A stretch of DNA of 64,000 bases. Origin: Pseudomonas kribbensis. Lineage in GTDB: Bacteria > Pseudomonadota > Gammaproteobacteria > Pseudomonadales > Pseudomonadaceae. The notes beneath the pieces are model-generated. The model did not search any database, had not been told where the DNA came from, and saw only the letters and a list, made by a program, of their open reading frames with translations. Within the stretch, counting starts at the first letter, position 1. Every line of letters begins with the position of its first letter. Both the position numbers and the translations under genes were made by a program. This document shows, one piece after another, positions 56,601 to 64,000 of this stretch. Location of the stretch: assembly GCF_003352185.1 (NCBI RefSeq), contig NZ_CP029608.1, positions 2,108,001-2,172,000 of the forward strand, given 5' to 3'.

Positions 56601-57035
56601 CAAGCCAGGCTGCCGGACTACATGGTGCCGGGTCATCTGCTGCTGTTGGCGCAATTGCCGCTGACCCCGAGCGGCAAGCTCGACCGCAAGGCGTTGCCGG
56701 CGCCGGACGTGGACCAATTGCAGGTCGACTACCGGGCCCCGCAATCGGACATCGAACAAGCCCTGGCGCAGATCTGGGCGGATGTCCTGCAAGTGCCCCG
56801 GGTCGGGCTGGACGATCACTTCTTCGAACTCGGCGGCCATTCGCTGCTGGCGGCCCAGGTGATCGGCCGCATCAAGAAACAACTGAACGTGGTGTTGCCG
56901 CTGCGCAACCTGTTCGAACAACCGTTGCTCGGCGATCTGGCTCAGGCGGTGGCACAGCTGGCCGAGGGTGCAACGGATAACGACTGGTCCGACATGGACC
57001 TGTTCATGAATGAATTGGAAGGAGAAGAAGTATGA
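53634..57035 (+). CDS. Nonribosomal peptide synthetase, single module C-A-T (Lys-type code)
   Basis: 1133-residue one-module NRPS. A short N-terminal docking-like segment is followed by a condensation domain of the LCL type (LSYAQQRMWFLWQM, active HHIIADGWS at residue 182). The adenylation domain has YVIYTSGSTGRPKG, NTYGPTE and PSGKLDRKALP, and the carrier domain has S1070 in LGGHSLL. Pocket residues read against GrsA are D-G-E-D-H-G-T-V-V-K: acidic at 239 and 278, as in Lys/Orn-activating domains. There is no epimerase, so an L-residue is expected. The C-terminal MNELEGEEV tail resembles a docking helix. The stop overlaps the next start (ATGA). By position it is PvdI-like. Confidence 0.92.
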   Translation: MNAADAQKLARRFIELPQDKRRLFLAGMAREGINFAQLPMTACIGVAERDGLSYAQQRMWFLWQMDPQSAAYNLPMAVRLSGELQPEALEQAFSRLVARHECLRTTFGQEGEQAFQKVAEPQPVKLTLTDLSVLPEDQRWPLARQHMMAEATQAFDLENGPLLSLRLLRLDAQEHVLLLTLHHIIADGWSMNILIDEFMRTYAALVAGTEPQLPPITVHYRDYALWQRSWLEAGEGERQLDYWRTQLGDEHPVLELPTDRAYPAQASHRGARLETVIDADLRQELKNLAQRQGVTLFVVLLAAFKTLLHRYSGQTDIRVGGLIANRTRSETEGLIGFFVNTQILRSVVTANTRFADLLQSVRQAAAGAQSHQDLPFDALIEALQPARSQSHNPLFQVMFNHQPLVTDLQQAQLTAGLQVGYLTEEQLTGSGREHAATSDLMLDTREEGEQLFAAFTYATDIFDASTIAALAGHWRNVLVSVCRDPQQLIGEVSMLAAAEREGLIQVAETSPPQASIQALFEAQVARTPEALAVVLANEAAPSISYAELNRRSNRLAHQLRAQGVGPDVLVGVALGRSLELAVALLGVLKAGGAYVPLDPQTPPERLRHVLDDSGLKLLLTDRQTLAALPTLDGVESLCLDTLPDSGASDNLPVTVAPQNLAYVIYTSGSTGRPKGVAISHAALSEFIERAIDYSDLREGDRVLQFATSSFDGFVEQFFPPLCHGAGVVLRDARLWDSATLHQAILEHGITLADLPAAYWYWLVQEYAANPPAHFGALRQIHVGGEAMAVDGLRLWQQAGLGHVRLLNTYGPTEATVVSTIHDCSTLTADAVSWRGIPIGHGLAGRRLYVLDDDLNLLPQGAVGELYIGGPGLARGYHRQPMLSAERFIADPFARGERLYRTGDRARLRADGAVEYVGRVDHQVKIRGFRIELGEIESRLQQCPGVREAVVLALPLNGSQQLVAYLVVDQDVLEGVAGQSAFRQQIRTALQARLPDYMVPGHLLLLAQLPLTPSGKLDRKALPAPDVDQLQVDYRAPQSDIEQALAQIWADVLQVPRVGLDDHFFELGGHSLLAAQVIGRIKKQLNVVLPLRNLFEQPLLGDLAQAVAQLAEGATDNDWSDMDLFMNELEGEEV

Positions 57036-60000
57036 GCGGCAACATGGCGGAGCGTATCGCTAAAAGGTTCGTCGGTTTGCCGCTTGAGCAGCGCCGGCAG
57101 TTTCTGGCCAGGTTGCGCGATGAAGGCAAGGACTTCAGCCTGTTGCCGCTGCCGGTCAGTCGTCACGATTGTGCGCAGATCCCGTTGTCGTTCGCCCAGC
57201 AGCGTCTGTTGTTTCTCTGGCAGCTCGAACCGCAGAGCACCGCGTACAACATGGCCGCCGGCCTGCGCCTGAAAGGGCGGCTGGATGAGTCGGCGCTGAC
57301 CCGCTCGCTGGATCATCTGATGGCGCGTCATGAAGTGCTGCGCACGGTGTTTCGCACCGACGGTGACCAGCCGCATCAGGTGATTCTCGAATCCCAGGGT
57401 GTCGCGCTGGAACGCATCGATTTGACCGGTGTTGCCGCGCAGGAACGTGAGCAGGCCCTGGCCGAGCAAGTGCAGAAGGTGACCGCGCAGCCGTTCGATC
57501 TGCGTCATGGTCCGCTGTTGCGCGCCAGTCTGTTTTGCCTGGCCGACGATGAGTTCGTGCTGGTGGTGAGCATGCATCACATCGTCTCCGACGGCTGGTC
57601 GATGGACGTGATGGTCAAGGAATTCGTGCAGTGCTACCAGGCGTTCAGCCTGGAACGCGAGCCGCAATTGCCGGAACTGGCCTTGCAATACGCCGACTAC
57701 GCCATCTGGCAGCGGCGCTGGCTGGAAGCGGGCGAGGGCGAGCGTCAGCTCGATTACTGGCGCCGGCAACTGGGCGAGGAACATCCGCTGCTGGAAGTCG
57801 CCCCGGACTTTGCCCGGCCGCTGACTCAAAGTTTTGAAGGCCGGACCCTGAGTTTCGATTTCGGCGCGGACCTGTCGCGTCAGCTCAACGGCTTCGCCCG
57901 TGCGCAAGGCATCAGCCTGTTCATGCTGGTGCTCGCCGGTTTCTCGCTGTTCCTGTCGCGTCAGGCTGGGGAGCGTGACATCCGCGTCGGCGTGCCCAAT
58001 GCCAACCGCAGCCGCGCCGAAGTCGAAGGGCTGATCGGCTTCTTCGTCAACACCCAGGTGCTGCGCTGCGAGGTGGACGAGCGGGGCAGTTTCGAGGACC
58101 TGCTGGCGCGGGTGCGTGAGGCATCGTTTGGCGCCCAGGCCCATCAGGAACTGCCGTTCGAACAACTGGTGGACGAACTGATCGCCGAACGCACCCTGGG
58201 ACATAACCCGTTGTTCCAGGCCAAGTTCAACCAGAACGTCGGCATGCAGAAGCAACGCTCGATGGCGCTGCCGGGCCTGAGCGTGGCGGAATACCCGCTG
58301 GACAAGGACGGCACCCACTTCGATCTGGCGCTGGACATCACCGACGACGGCACGCTGATCCATGGGCAGATGACCTACGCCAGCGACCTCTATCAGCACG
58401 CGACTGTCGAAGGCTTCGTCCCGGCGTTGCTCGGGTTGTTCGGCGCATTGCTGAAGGCGCCGCAAGCGCCGTTGCACACGGTGGCAACGGTTACGCCAAA
58501 CGCTCTGGCGGCACCGTGCGAACCGGCACCGTCGGTGCTGCAGCACTGGGCGCGCGAAGTTGCGCGCCAGCCGCAGGCAATGGCCGCCCGTGACCTGAAC
58601 GGCGGGCTGAGCTTTCAGGCACTGGATCAGGCTGCAAATCGTCTTGCGCATCATCTGCTGGCCCAAGGCGCAGTTGTCGGTCAACCGGTGGCGGTGTTGA
58701 TGGAGCGTTCGCTGGACTGGCTGACCTGCGTGCTGGCGATCTTCAAGGCCGGAGCGGTGTACATGCCGCTGGACGTCAAGGCCCCGACGGCACGCTTGCA
58801 GCAGATGCTCGGCGCTGCCAAGGCTCGGGTAGTGGTGTGTGCCGAGGGGGATTCGCGGGTTTCGGAACTTACGGTCGCCGGTTGTCAGGGGCTGGCGTTC
58901 GATGCGACGCAATGGCAACAGCAGTCAGTGACGGCCCCGGTCTGCGAGTTGTCGGCGCAATCCCCGGCCTATGTGATTCACACCTCCGGCTCCACCGGCC
59001 AGCCCAAGGGGGTTCTGGTCAGCCACGGTGCGTTGGCCAGCTATGTGCGCGGGGTGCTCGAGCGTCTCGAACCGACGCCGGACACCAGCATGGCGCTGGT
59101 GTCCACCGTCGCGGCGGACCTGGGTTTCACCGTGCTGTTCGGCGCGTTGTGTTCCGGCCGCTTGCTGCATGTGTTGCCGGAAGAACTGGGCTTCGATCCG
59201 GACCGTTTCGCCGAGTACATGGCCAGCCATCGGGTGGGCATGCTGAAGATTGTTCCGGGGCATCTCGCTGCGTTGCTGCAGGCATCCCGCGCGGCAGATG
59301 TGCTGCCGGAGCAGGCGCTGATCGTCGGCGGCGAAGCCTGTTCGCCGGCGCTGGTGGAGCGTGTGCGGCAACTCAAGCCGGGCTGCCGGATCATCAACCA
59401 CTACGGCCCGAGTGAAACCACCGTGGGCGTGCTGGCCCATGAAGTCGGCTCGCTGGAAACCGGTGTGCGCAGCGTGCCGGTCGGCACGGCGCTGGCCGGG
59501 GCCCATGTGTATGTGCTCGACGATGTGCTCAACAGCGTGGCCGATCAGGTTGCGGGTGAGCTGTACATCGGCGGTGACAGTGTCGCCCTCGGCTATCTCG
59601 GTCAACCGGGGCTGACGGCCGAACGTTTCGTGCCTGATCCGTTCGGGGCGGCCGGTGCGCGGGTGTATCGCAGCGGCGACCGGGTGCGCCGCAATCGCCG
59701 GCAGGCGGTGGAATTCATCGGTCGCGCCGACGATCAGGTCAAGGTGCGCGGCTATCGGGTGGAGCCGGCGGAAGTCGCCCGGGTGCTGCTGGGGCAGGAC
59801 GGTGTCAGCGAAGCGGCGGTGCTTGCACTGGCGATGGATGACGACCCGACACGCCTGCAACTGGTGGCCTGGTGCGTGCCGGCGGCGGGTGCTGCGTTGA
59901 AGCCCGAAAACCTGCGCGAACAACTGCAAGCCTGTCTGCCGGATTACATGGTGCCGGCGCAGATTGTCGTGCTGGAGCAATTGCCGCTGACGGCCAACGG

Positions 60001-63000
60001 CAAACTGGACAAGCGCGCCTTGCCGGTGCCGGGTGTGGTGACGCAGCGTTATGTTGCGCCGGTAGGCGAGGTGGAGGAAAAGCTCGCGGCAATCTGGGCC
60101 GATGTGCTCAAGCTCGAGCGTGTGGGCAGCACCGACAACTTCTTCGAATTGGGCGGGGACTCGATCCTCAGCCTGCAAATCATTGCCCGGGCCAAGCGTC
60201 AGGGCATCAAGCTGAGCCCCAAGCAACTGTTCGAGAAACAGACCGTCGGCCAACTGGCGGCGGTGGCCAAGCTGGTCGAAGCCAAACCCGTGGCGGCAGC
60301 GCCGAAGAAAGTCGGCGGGCAACTGGCATTGCTGCCGATTCAGGCACGCTTCTTTGAAACCCCGATTGCCCGGCGCGAGCACTGGAACCAGTCGTTGATG
60401 CTGCAACCGCAGGTGCCGCTCGATGCCGGACATTTGCAAGCCGCCCTGGCGGCCGTGGTCGAGCAGCATGATGCGCTGACCTTGAATTTCCAGGCGTCGG
60501 GTGATGGGTGGCAGGCCACCTTCCAGACGCAACGCGACCCCGAACGGCTGTGGGTGCGCGAGCTGGACAACCTGGAGCAACTGACCGAGCTGGCGGATCT
60601 GGCGCAGCGCAGTCTGGATCTGCAGCAAGGGCGATTACTGCGTGCGGTGCTGGCGAATCTGCCGGGCGGTGAGCAACGCTTGTTGCTGGTGATCCATCAC
60701 CTGGTGGTCGATGGCGTGTCCTGGCGCATCCTGCTGGAAGATCTGCAATCCGCTTACACCGCACTGGCCGCCGGCCAACCGCTGGTGTGGCCGGGCAAGA
60801 GCAGCTCGCTGCAGAGCTGGGCCGAGCATCTGCATCGTTACGGGCAGAGTGAAGCGCTGAACGCGGAGCGCGCGTACTGGCTGAAAACCCTGAGCGACGG
60901 CGACGCCGAGTTGCCACGGGACTTTGCGCAAGATGTGCAGACTCAGGAGCAGGCGCAACGCGTCAGTTCACGCCTGAGCCAGGCGCTGACTCACAAACTG
61001 CTCAAGGTGGCTCCGTCCGCCTATCGCACGCAGATCAATGATCTGTTGCTCACTGCGCTGGCAAGGGTGTTGTGCGACTGGAGCCGGCAGCCGTCGGTGC
61101 TGATCCAGCTGGAAGGGCATGGTCGCGAAGACCTGTTCGACGATCTCGATCTGAGCCGTACTGTGGGCTGGTTCAGCAGCCTGTTCCCGGTACGCCTGAC
61201 GCCACAGACGACGCCGGGCGAATCGCTGTGCGCGATCAAGGAGCAACTGCGCGCCGTGCCGGGCAAAGGCATCGGCTACGGCGTGCTGCGTTACTTGAGT
61301 GACGCGACCGAGCTGCGTTCGCTGGCGCCGCCACGAGTGACGTTCAACTATCTGGGGCAGTTCGACGGCGATTTCAACGCCGCCGAGGGTGCGCTGTTCG
61401 TGCCGTCCGGTGACAGCACCGGGGCCAATCAGGACGCTGCGGCGCCATTGGGCAACTGGCTGAGCATTGACGGTCAGGTGTACGGCGGCGAGCTGGAACT
61501 GACCTGGACGTTCGGTGCAGACATGTACCGCGTCGAAACGATGCAGGCGCTGGCCGACGCTTACCGGATCGAGCTGGAGCGCTTGATCGAGCACTGCTGT
61601 GACAGCAGCCACGCTGGCGTCACGCCGTCGGATTTCAGTCTGGCTACCCTGACTCAGGCGCAACTCTCGGCACTGCCGATCCCGGCCCGGGAAATCAGCG
61701 ACCTGTATCCGTTGTCGCCGATGCAGCAAGGCATTCTGTTCCACAGTCTCAACGATCCCGACAGCCCGGCGTACATCAACCAGTTGCGGGTCGACGTGCA
61801 GCATCTGCAGATCGAGCGTTTCCGTCAGGCCTGGCAGCAGACCCTCGACGCCCACGACATTCTGCGCACGGCGTTTGTCTGGCCGGGCGATGCCGCCGCG
61901 GCGGTGCAAGTGGTTCGCCAGAACGTGCAGATGCCATGGAGCGTGCAGGACTGGCGTGGCCGCAACGACCTCGACAGTGCACTGGAGCAACTGGCCGGTG
62001 ACGATCTGGCCAACGGTTTCGAGCTGAGCGGTGCGCCGCTGTTGCGGGTTGCCCTGGTGCGTACGGACGAGTCGACGCATCACCTGATCTACACCTGTCA
62101 TCACATCCTGATGGACGGCTGGAGTACTTCGCAGTTGTTCGGCGAGGTGTTGCAGCGGTATGCGGGTATGACCCCGGCCAGCGCTCAGGGGCGTTACCGC
62201 GATTACATCGAATGGTTGGGCCAGCGTGATCAGCCTGCCAGCCAGGCGTTCTGGAAACAGGCGCTGGCCGAGCTTGAAGAGCCGACGCGACTGGCCAGTG
62301 CCGTGCCTGCGCCGCTGACCGGCGCTGGCGGTTATGCCGACCACCAGCATGTGTTCAGCGAGCAACTGACGGCGGATCTGAACCGCTTCGCACGGGAGCA
62401 GAAAGTCACCTTCAACACCCTGGTGCAAGCGGCGTGGCTGGTGCTGTTGCAGCGTTATACCGGTCAGGATCACGTGGCCTTCGGTGCCACGGTCGCCGGT
62501 CGCCCGACCGATTTGCCCGGCGTCGAGCAGCAGATCGGCCTGTTCATCAATACCTTGCCGGTGGTGGCCGCGCCGTCCGCCGACTTGTCGGTGGAACAGT
62601 GGTTGCAGCACGTGCAGGGCCTCAACCTGGCGCTGCGTGAACACGAACACACGCCGCTGTATGACATTCAGCGCTGGGCCGGACTCGGCGCCGGGGCGTT
62701 GTTCGACAGCATTCTGGTGTTCGAGAACTATCCGATGGCCGAAGCCCTGCAACAGGGGCCGGATACCGGTCTGGTGTTCTCGGCGATCCGTCGACAGGAG
62801 CAGACCAACTACCCGTTGACGCTGGTGGCGGTCACCGGTCGTGAGTTGAGCCTGGGCGTCAGTTACGATCAGGCCTGTTTCTCGGCCTCGACCATTGTCG
62901 ATCTGGGCCGACAGCTCGAACGCCTGCTGCGCCAGTTCCTCGACAACGCCACGCAAGCGCTGGGCGCGTTGCAATTGCTCGACGAGCCGCAGCGCGGGCA

Positions 63001-64000
63001 AGCGATTGCCTGGGGCAAGGCGGAAGTCACGGCGCTGGCGCCGCGCACGGTACTGGAATTTATCGAAGAACGTGTCGCGCAACGACCTGACGCACCGGCG
63101 GTGGTGTATGCCGAACAGCAGATCGACTATCGCGCGCTCGACCAGCGGGCCAATCGTCTGGCGTACAAGCTGCAGGCGCTGGGCGTGGGGGTGGAAGTGC
63201 GGGTCGGCGTGTGCATGCGCCGCACCCCGGACATGCTGGTGGCGCTGCTGGCGATCCTCAAGGCCGGTGGCGCCTATGTGCCGCTGGACCCGGACTACCC
63301 GCAGGAACGTTTGCTGCACATGCTCGACGACAGCCGTGCGGCGGTGCTGCTGACCGAGCCGGCGGCGCAGGCGATGCTGCCCGAGACATTGAGTGCCCGG
63401 GTGGTGCTGGTGGAGGCGGGCGAGCAGTGGCTGGCCGGTTATCCTTCCACCGCGCCGGTGGCCGGTATCACCGGGCAGAACCTGGCCTATGTCATCTACA
63501 CCTCGGGTTCCACCGGCAAGCCGAAAGGCGTCGCCATCAGCCACGCCAACCTCTCGGCGTTGATCCAGTGGTCGCAAGGGGTCTACCGCGAGGAACAATT
63601 GCGCGGCGTGCTGGCGTCGACTTCTATCTGCTTCGACCTGTCGGTGTGGGAGATCTTTGTCACCCTGGCCAGCGGCGGCTGCATGGTGCTGGCGGACAAC
63701 GCGCTGGCCCTGGCGGACTTGCCGGCCCGGGAACGGGTCACGCTGATCAACACCGTGCCGTCGGCGATTGCCGCGCTGCAACGGGCAGAGCAGATTCCGG
63801 CATCGGTCACGACCATCAACCTGGCCGGTGAACCGCTGAAGCAGAGCCTGGTGGACACCCTGTATGCGACCACGGCGGTCCGGCAGGTCTACGACCTGTA
63901 CGGGCCATCGGAAGACACGACCTATTCGACGTTCACCCTGCGCACTGCGCAAGGTCAGGCCAATATCGGCCGGCCGCTGGCCAACACCGTGGCGTACCTG
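57032..64000 (+). CDS. Nonribosomal peptide synthetase, C-A-T-E-C-A... (Asp, then Ala-like; 3' end outside window)
   Basis: At least 2323 residues, open at the right edge. Module 1: LCL-type C domain (HHIVSDGWS); A domain with pocket D-L-T-K-I-G-H-V-G-K, nearly the classic Asp code DLTKVGHIGK; carrier S1044 in LGGDSILS; and an epimerisation domain (HHLVVDGVSW at residue 1222). Module 2: DCL-type C domain (YPLSPMQQGILFHS; HHILMDGWS at residue 1690), as expected after an epimerase, then an A domain with pocket D-L-W-N-N-A-L-T-Y, closest in my memory to Ala codes. The sequence ends in this A domain. Product order is therefore D-Asp (probably beta-hydroxylated in trans) then an Ala-like residue. 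More modules must follow. Confidence 0.93.
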   Translation, partial: MSGNMAERIAKRFVGLPLEQRRQFLARLRDEGKDFSLLPLPVSRHDCAQIPLSFAQQRLLFLWQLEPQSTAYNMAAGLRLKGRLDESALTRSLDHLMARHEVLRTVFRTDGDQPHQVILESQGVALERIDLTGVAAQEREQALAEQVQKVTAQPFDLRHGPLLRASLFCLADDEFVLVVSMHHIVSDGWSMDVMVKEFVQCYQAFSLEREPQLPELALQYADYAIWQRRWLEAGEGERQLDYWRRQLGEEHPLLEVAPDFARPLTQSFEGRTLSFDFGADLSRQLNGFARAQGISLFMLVLAGFSLFLSRQAGERDIRVGVPNANRSRAEVEGLIGFFVNTQVLRCEVDERGSFEDLLARVREASFGAQAHQELPFEQLVDELIAERTLGHNPLFQAKFNQNVGMQKQRSMALPGLSVAEYPLDKDGTHFDLALDITDDGTLIHGQMTYASDLYQHATVEGFVPALLGLFGALLKAPQAPLHTVATVTPNALAAPCEPAPSVLQHWAREVARQPQAMAARDLNGGLSFQALDQAANRLAHHLLAQGAVVGQPVAVLMERSLDWLTCVLAIFKAGAVYMPLDVKAPTARLQQMLGAAKARVVVCAEGDSRVSELTVAGCQGLAFDATQWQQQSVTAPVCELSAQSPAYVIHTSGSTGQPKGVLVSHGALASYVRGVLERLEPTPDTSMALVSTVAADLGFTVLFGALCSGRLLHVLPEELGFDPDRFAEYMASHRVGMLKIVPGHLAALLQASRAADVLPEQALIVGGEACSPALVERVRQLKPGCRIINHYGPSETTVGVLAHEVGSLETGVRSVPVGTALAGAHVYVLDDVLNSVADQVAGELYIGGDSVALGYLGQPGLTAERFVPDPFGAAGARVYRSGDRVRRNRRQAVEFIGRADDQVKVRGYRVEPAEVARVLLGQDGVSEAAVLALAMDDDPTRLQLVAWCVPAAGAALKPENLREQLQACLPDYMVPAQIVVLEQLPLTANGKLDKRALPVPGVVTQRYVAPVGEVEEKLAAIWADVLKLERVGSTDNFFELGGDSILSLQIIARAKRQGIKLSPKQLFEKQTVGQLAAVAKLVEAKPVAAAPKKVGGQLALLPIQARFFETPIARREHWNQSLMLQPQVPLDAGHLQAALAAVVEQHDALTLNFQASGDGWQATFQTQRDPERLWVRELDNLEQLTELADLAQRSLDLQQGRLLRAVLANLPGGEQRLLLVIHHLVVDGVSWRILLEDLQSAYTALAAGQPLVWPGKSSSLQSWAEHLHRYGQSEALNAERAYWLKTLSDGDAELPRDFAQDVQTQEQAQRVSSRLSQALTHKLLKVAPSAYRTQINDLLLTALARVLCDWSRQPSVLIQLEGHGREDLFDDLDLSRTVGWFSSLFPVRLTPQTTPGESLCAIKEQLRAVPGKGIGYGVLRYLSDATELRSLAPPRVTFNYLGQFDGDFNAAEGALFVPSGDSTGANQDAAAPLGNWLSIDGQVYGGELELTWTFGADMYRVETMQALADAYRIELERLIEHCCDSSHAGVTPSDFSLATLTQAQLSALPIPAREISDLYPLSPMQQGILFHSLNDPDSPAYINQLRVDVQHLQIERFRQAWQQTLDAHDILRTAFVWPGDAAAAVQVVRQNVQMPWSVQDWRGRNDLDSALEQLAGDDLANGFELSGAPLLRVALVRTDESTHHLIYTCHHILMDGWSTSQLFGEVLQRYAGMTPASAQGRYRDYIEWLGQRDQPASQAFWKQALAELEEPTRLASAVPAPLTGAGGYADHQHVFSEQLTADLNRFAREQKVTFNTLVQAAWLVLLQRYTGQDHVAFGATVAGRPTDLPGVEQQIGLFINTLPVVAAPSADLSVEQWLQHVQGLNLALREHEHTPLYDIQRWAGLGAGALFDSILVFENYPMAEALQQGPDTGLVFSAIRRQEQTNYPLTLVAVTGRELSLGVSYDQACFSASTIVDLGRQLERLLRQFLDNATQALGALQLLDEPQRGQAIAWGKAEVTALAPRTVLEFIEERVAQRPDAPAVVYAEQQIDYRALDQRANRLAYKLQALGVGVEVRVGVCMRRTPDMLVALLAILKAGGAYVPLDPDYPQERLLHMLDDSRAAVLLTEPAAQAMLPETLSARVVLVEAGEQWLAGYPSTAPVAGITGQNLAYVIYTSGSTGKPKGVAISHANLSALIQWSQGVYREEQLRGVLASTSICFDLSVWEIFVTLASGGCMVLADNALALADLPARERVTLINTVPSAIAALQRAEQIPASVTTINLAGEPLKQSLVDTLYATTAVRQVYDLYGPSEDTTYSTFTLRTAQGQANIGRPLANTVAYL

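Overview
The window is high-GC chromosomal DNA from a fluorescent Pseudomonas (P. fluorescens group). The evidence is the gene order xdhAB - GntR - smc - zipA - ligA - ffs - dnaX - ybaB - recR - apt - anr - hemN - ccoSIHG - two ccoNOQP operons - aer, which as I remember it matches the PAO1 backbone, together with Pseudomonas-type REP palindromes and a pyoverdine-type NRPS locus. No tRNA, rRNA, CRISPR array, transposase or phage gene was found.

Layout. 1-3653: xanthine dehydrogenase subunits (minus strand; xdhB runs off the left edge), facing a GntR/FCD regulator across a region with two tandem dyads. 3920-11640: regulator, smc, zipA, ligA. 11709-21749: zinc-ribbon metallopeptidase, 4.5S SRP RNA with promoter and terminator, an orphan SF1-helicase-like ATPase, a periplasmic binding protein, dnaX, ybaB, a CurA-like reductase, recR and an acyl-CoA dehydrogenase. 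21801-38223: a low-oxygen respiration block, almost all on the minus strand: apt, the oxygen sensor anr, hemN, the cbb3 oxidase assembly genes (TauE/SafE-like, ccoS, ccoI, ccoH, ccoG) and two complete tandem cbb3 oxidase operons. Anr boxes lie upstream of hemN, ccoG and the second oxidase operon; the last one sits inside the 5' end of the divergent hydrolase gene.

38319-50229: more variable DNA. It holds an alpha/beta hydrolase, a ~940 bp stretch rich in repeats and potential RNA structure ahead of a small DUF6124-like gene, the aerotaxis receptor aer with a sigma-28-type promoter, a CPBP protease, isonitrile hydratase divergent from a GlxA/AraC regulator, an Asp-nucleophile hydrolase, an AT-rich orphan membrane protein, a small conserved-looking protein, and a GH15 glucanohydrolase overlapping an SDR dehydrogenase.

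50438-64000: an MFS transporter, then siderophore genes: type II thioesterase, SyrP-like Fe(II)/2OG aspartate hydroxylase, a one-module NRPS (C-A-T) and a multimodular NRPS (C-A-T-E-C-A...) cut by the window end. Two excellent PvdS-type iron-starvation promoters (TAAAT/TAATT - 16 bp - CGT) precede the thioesterase and the first NRPS. A-domain pocket residues read by eye predict a basic residue (Lys-like), then Asp (epimerised, probably beta-hydroxylated), then an Ala-like residue. This is the start of the pseudobactin B10 peptide (Lys - D-threo-beta-OH-Asp - Ala - ...), so I read this as the pyoverdine side-chain locus.
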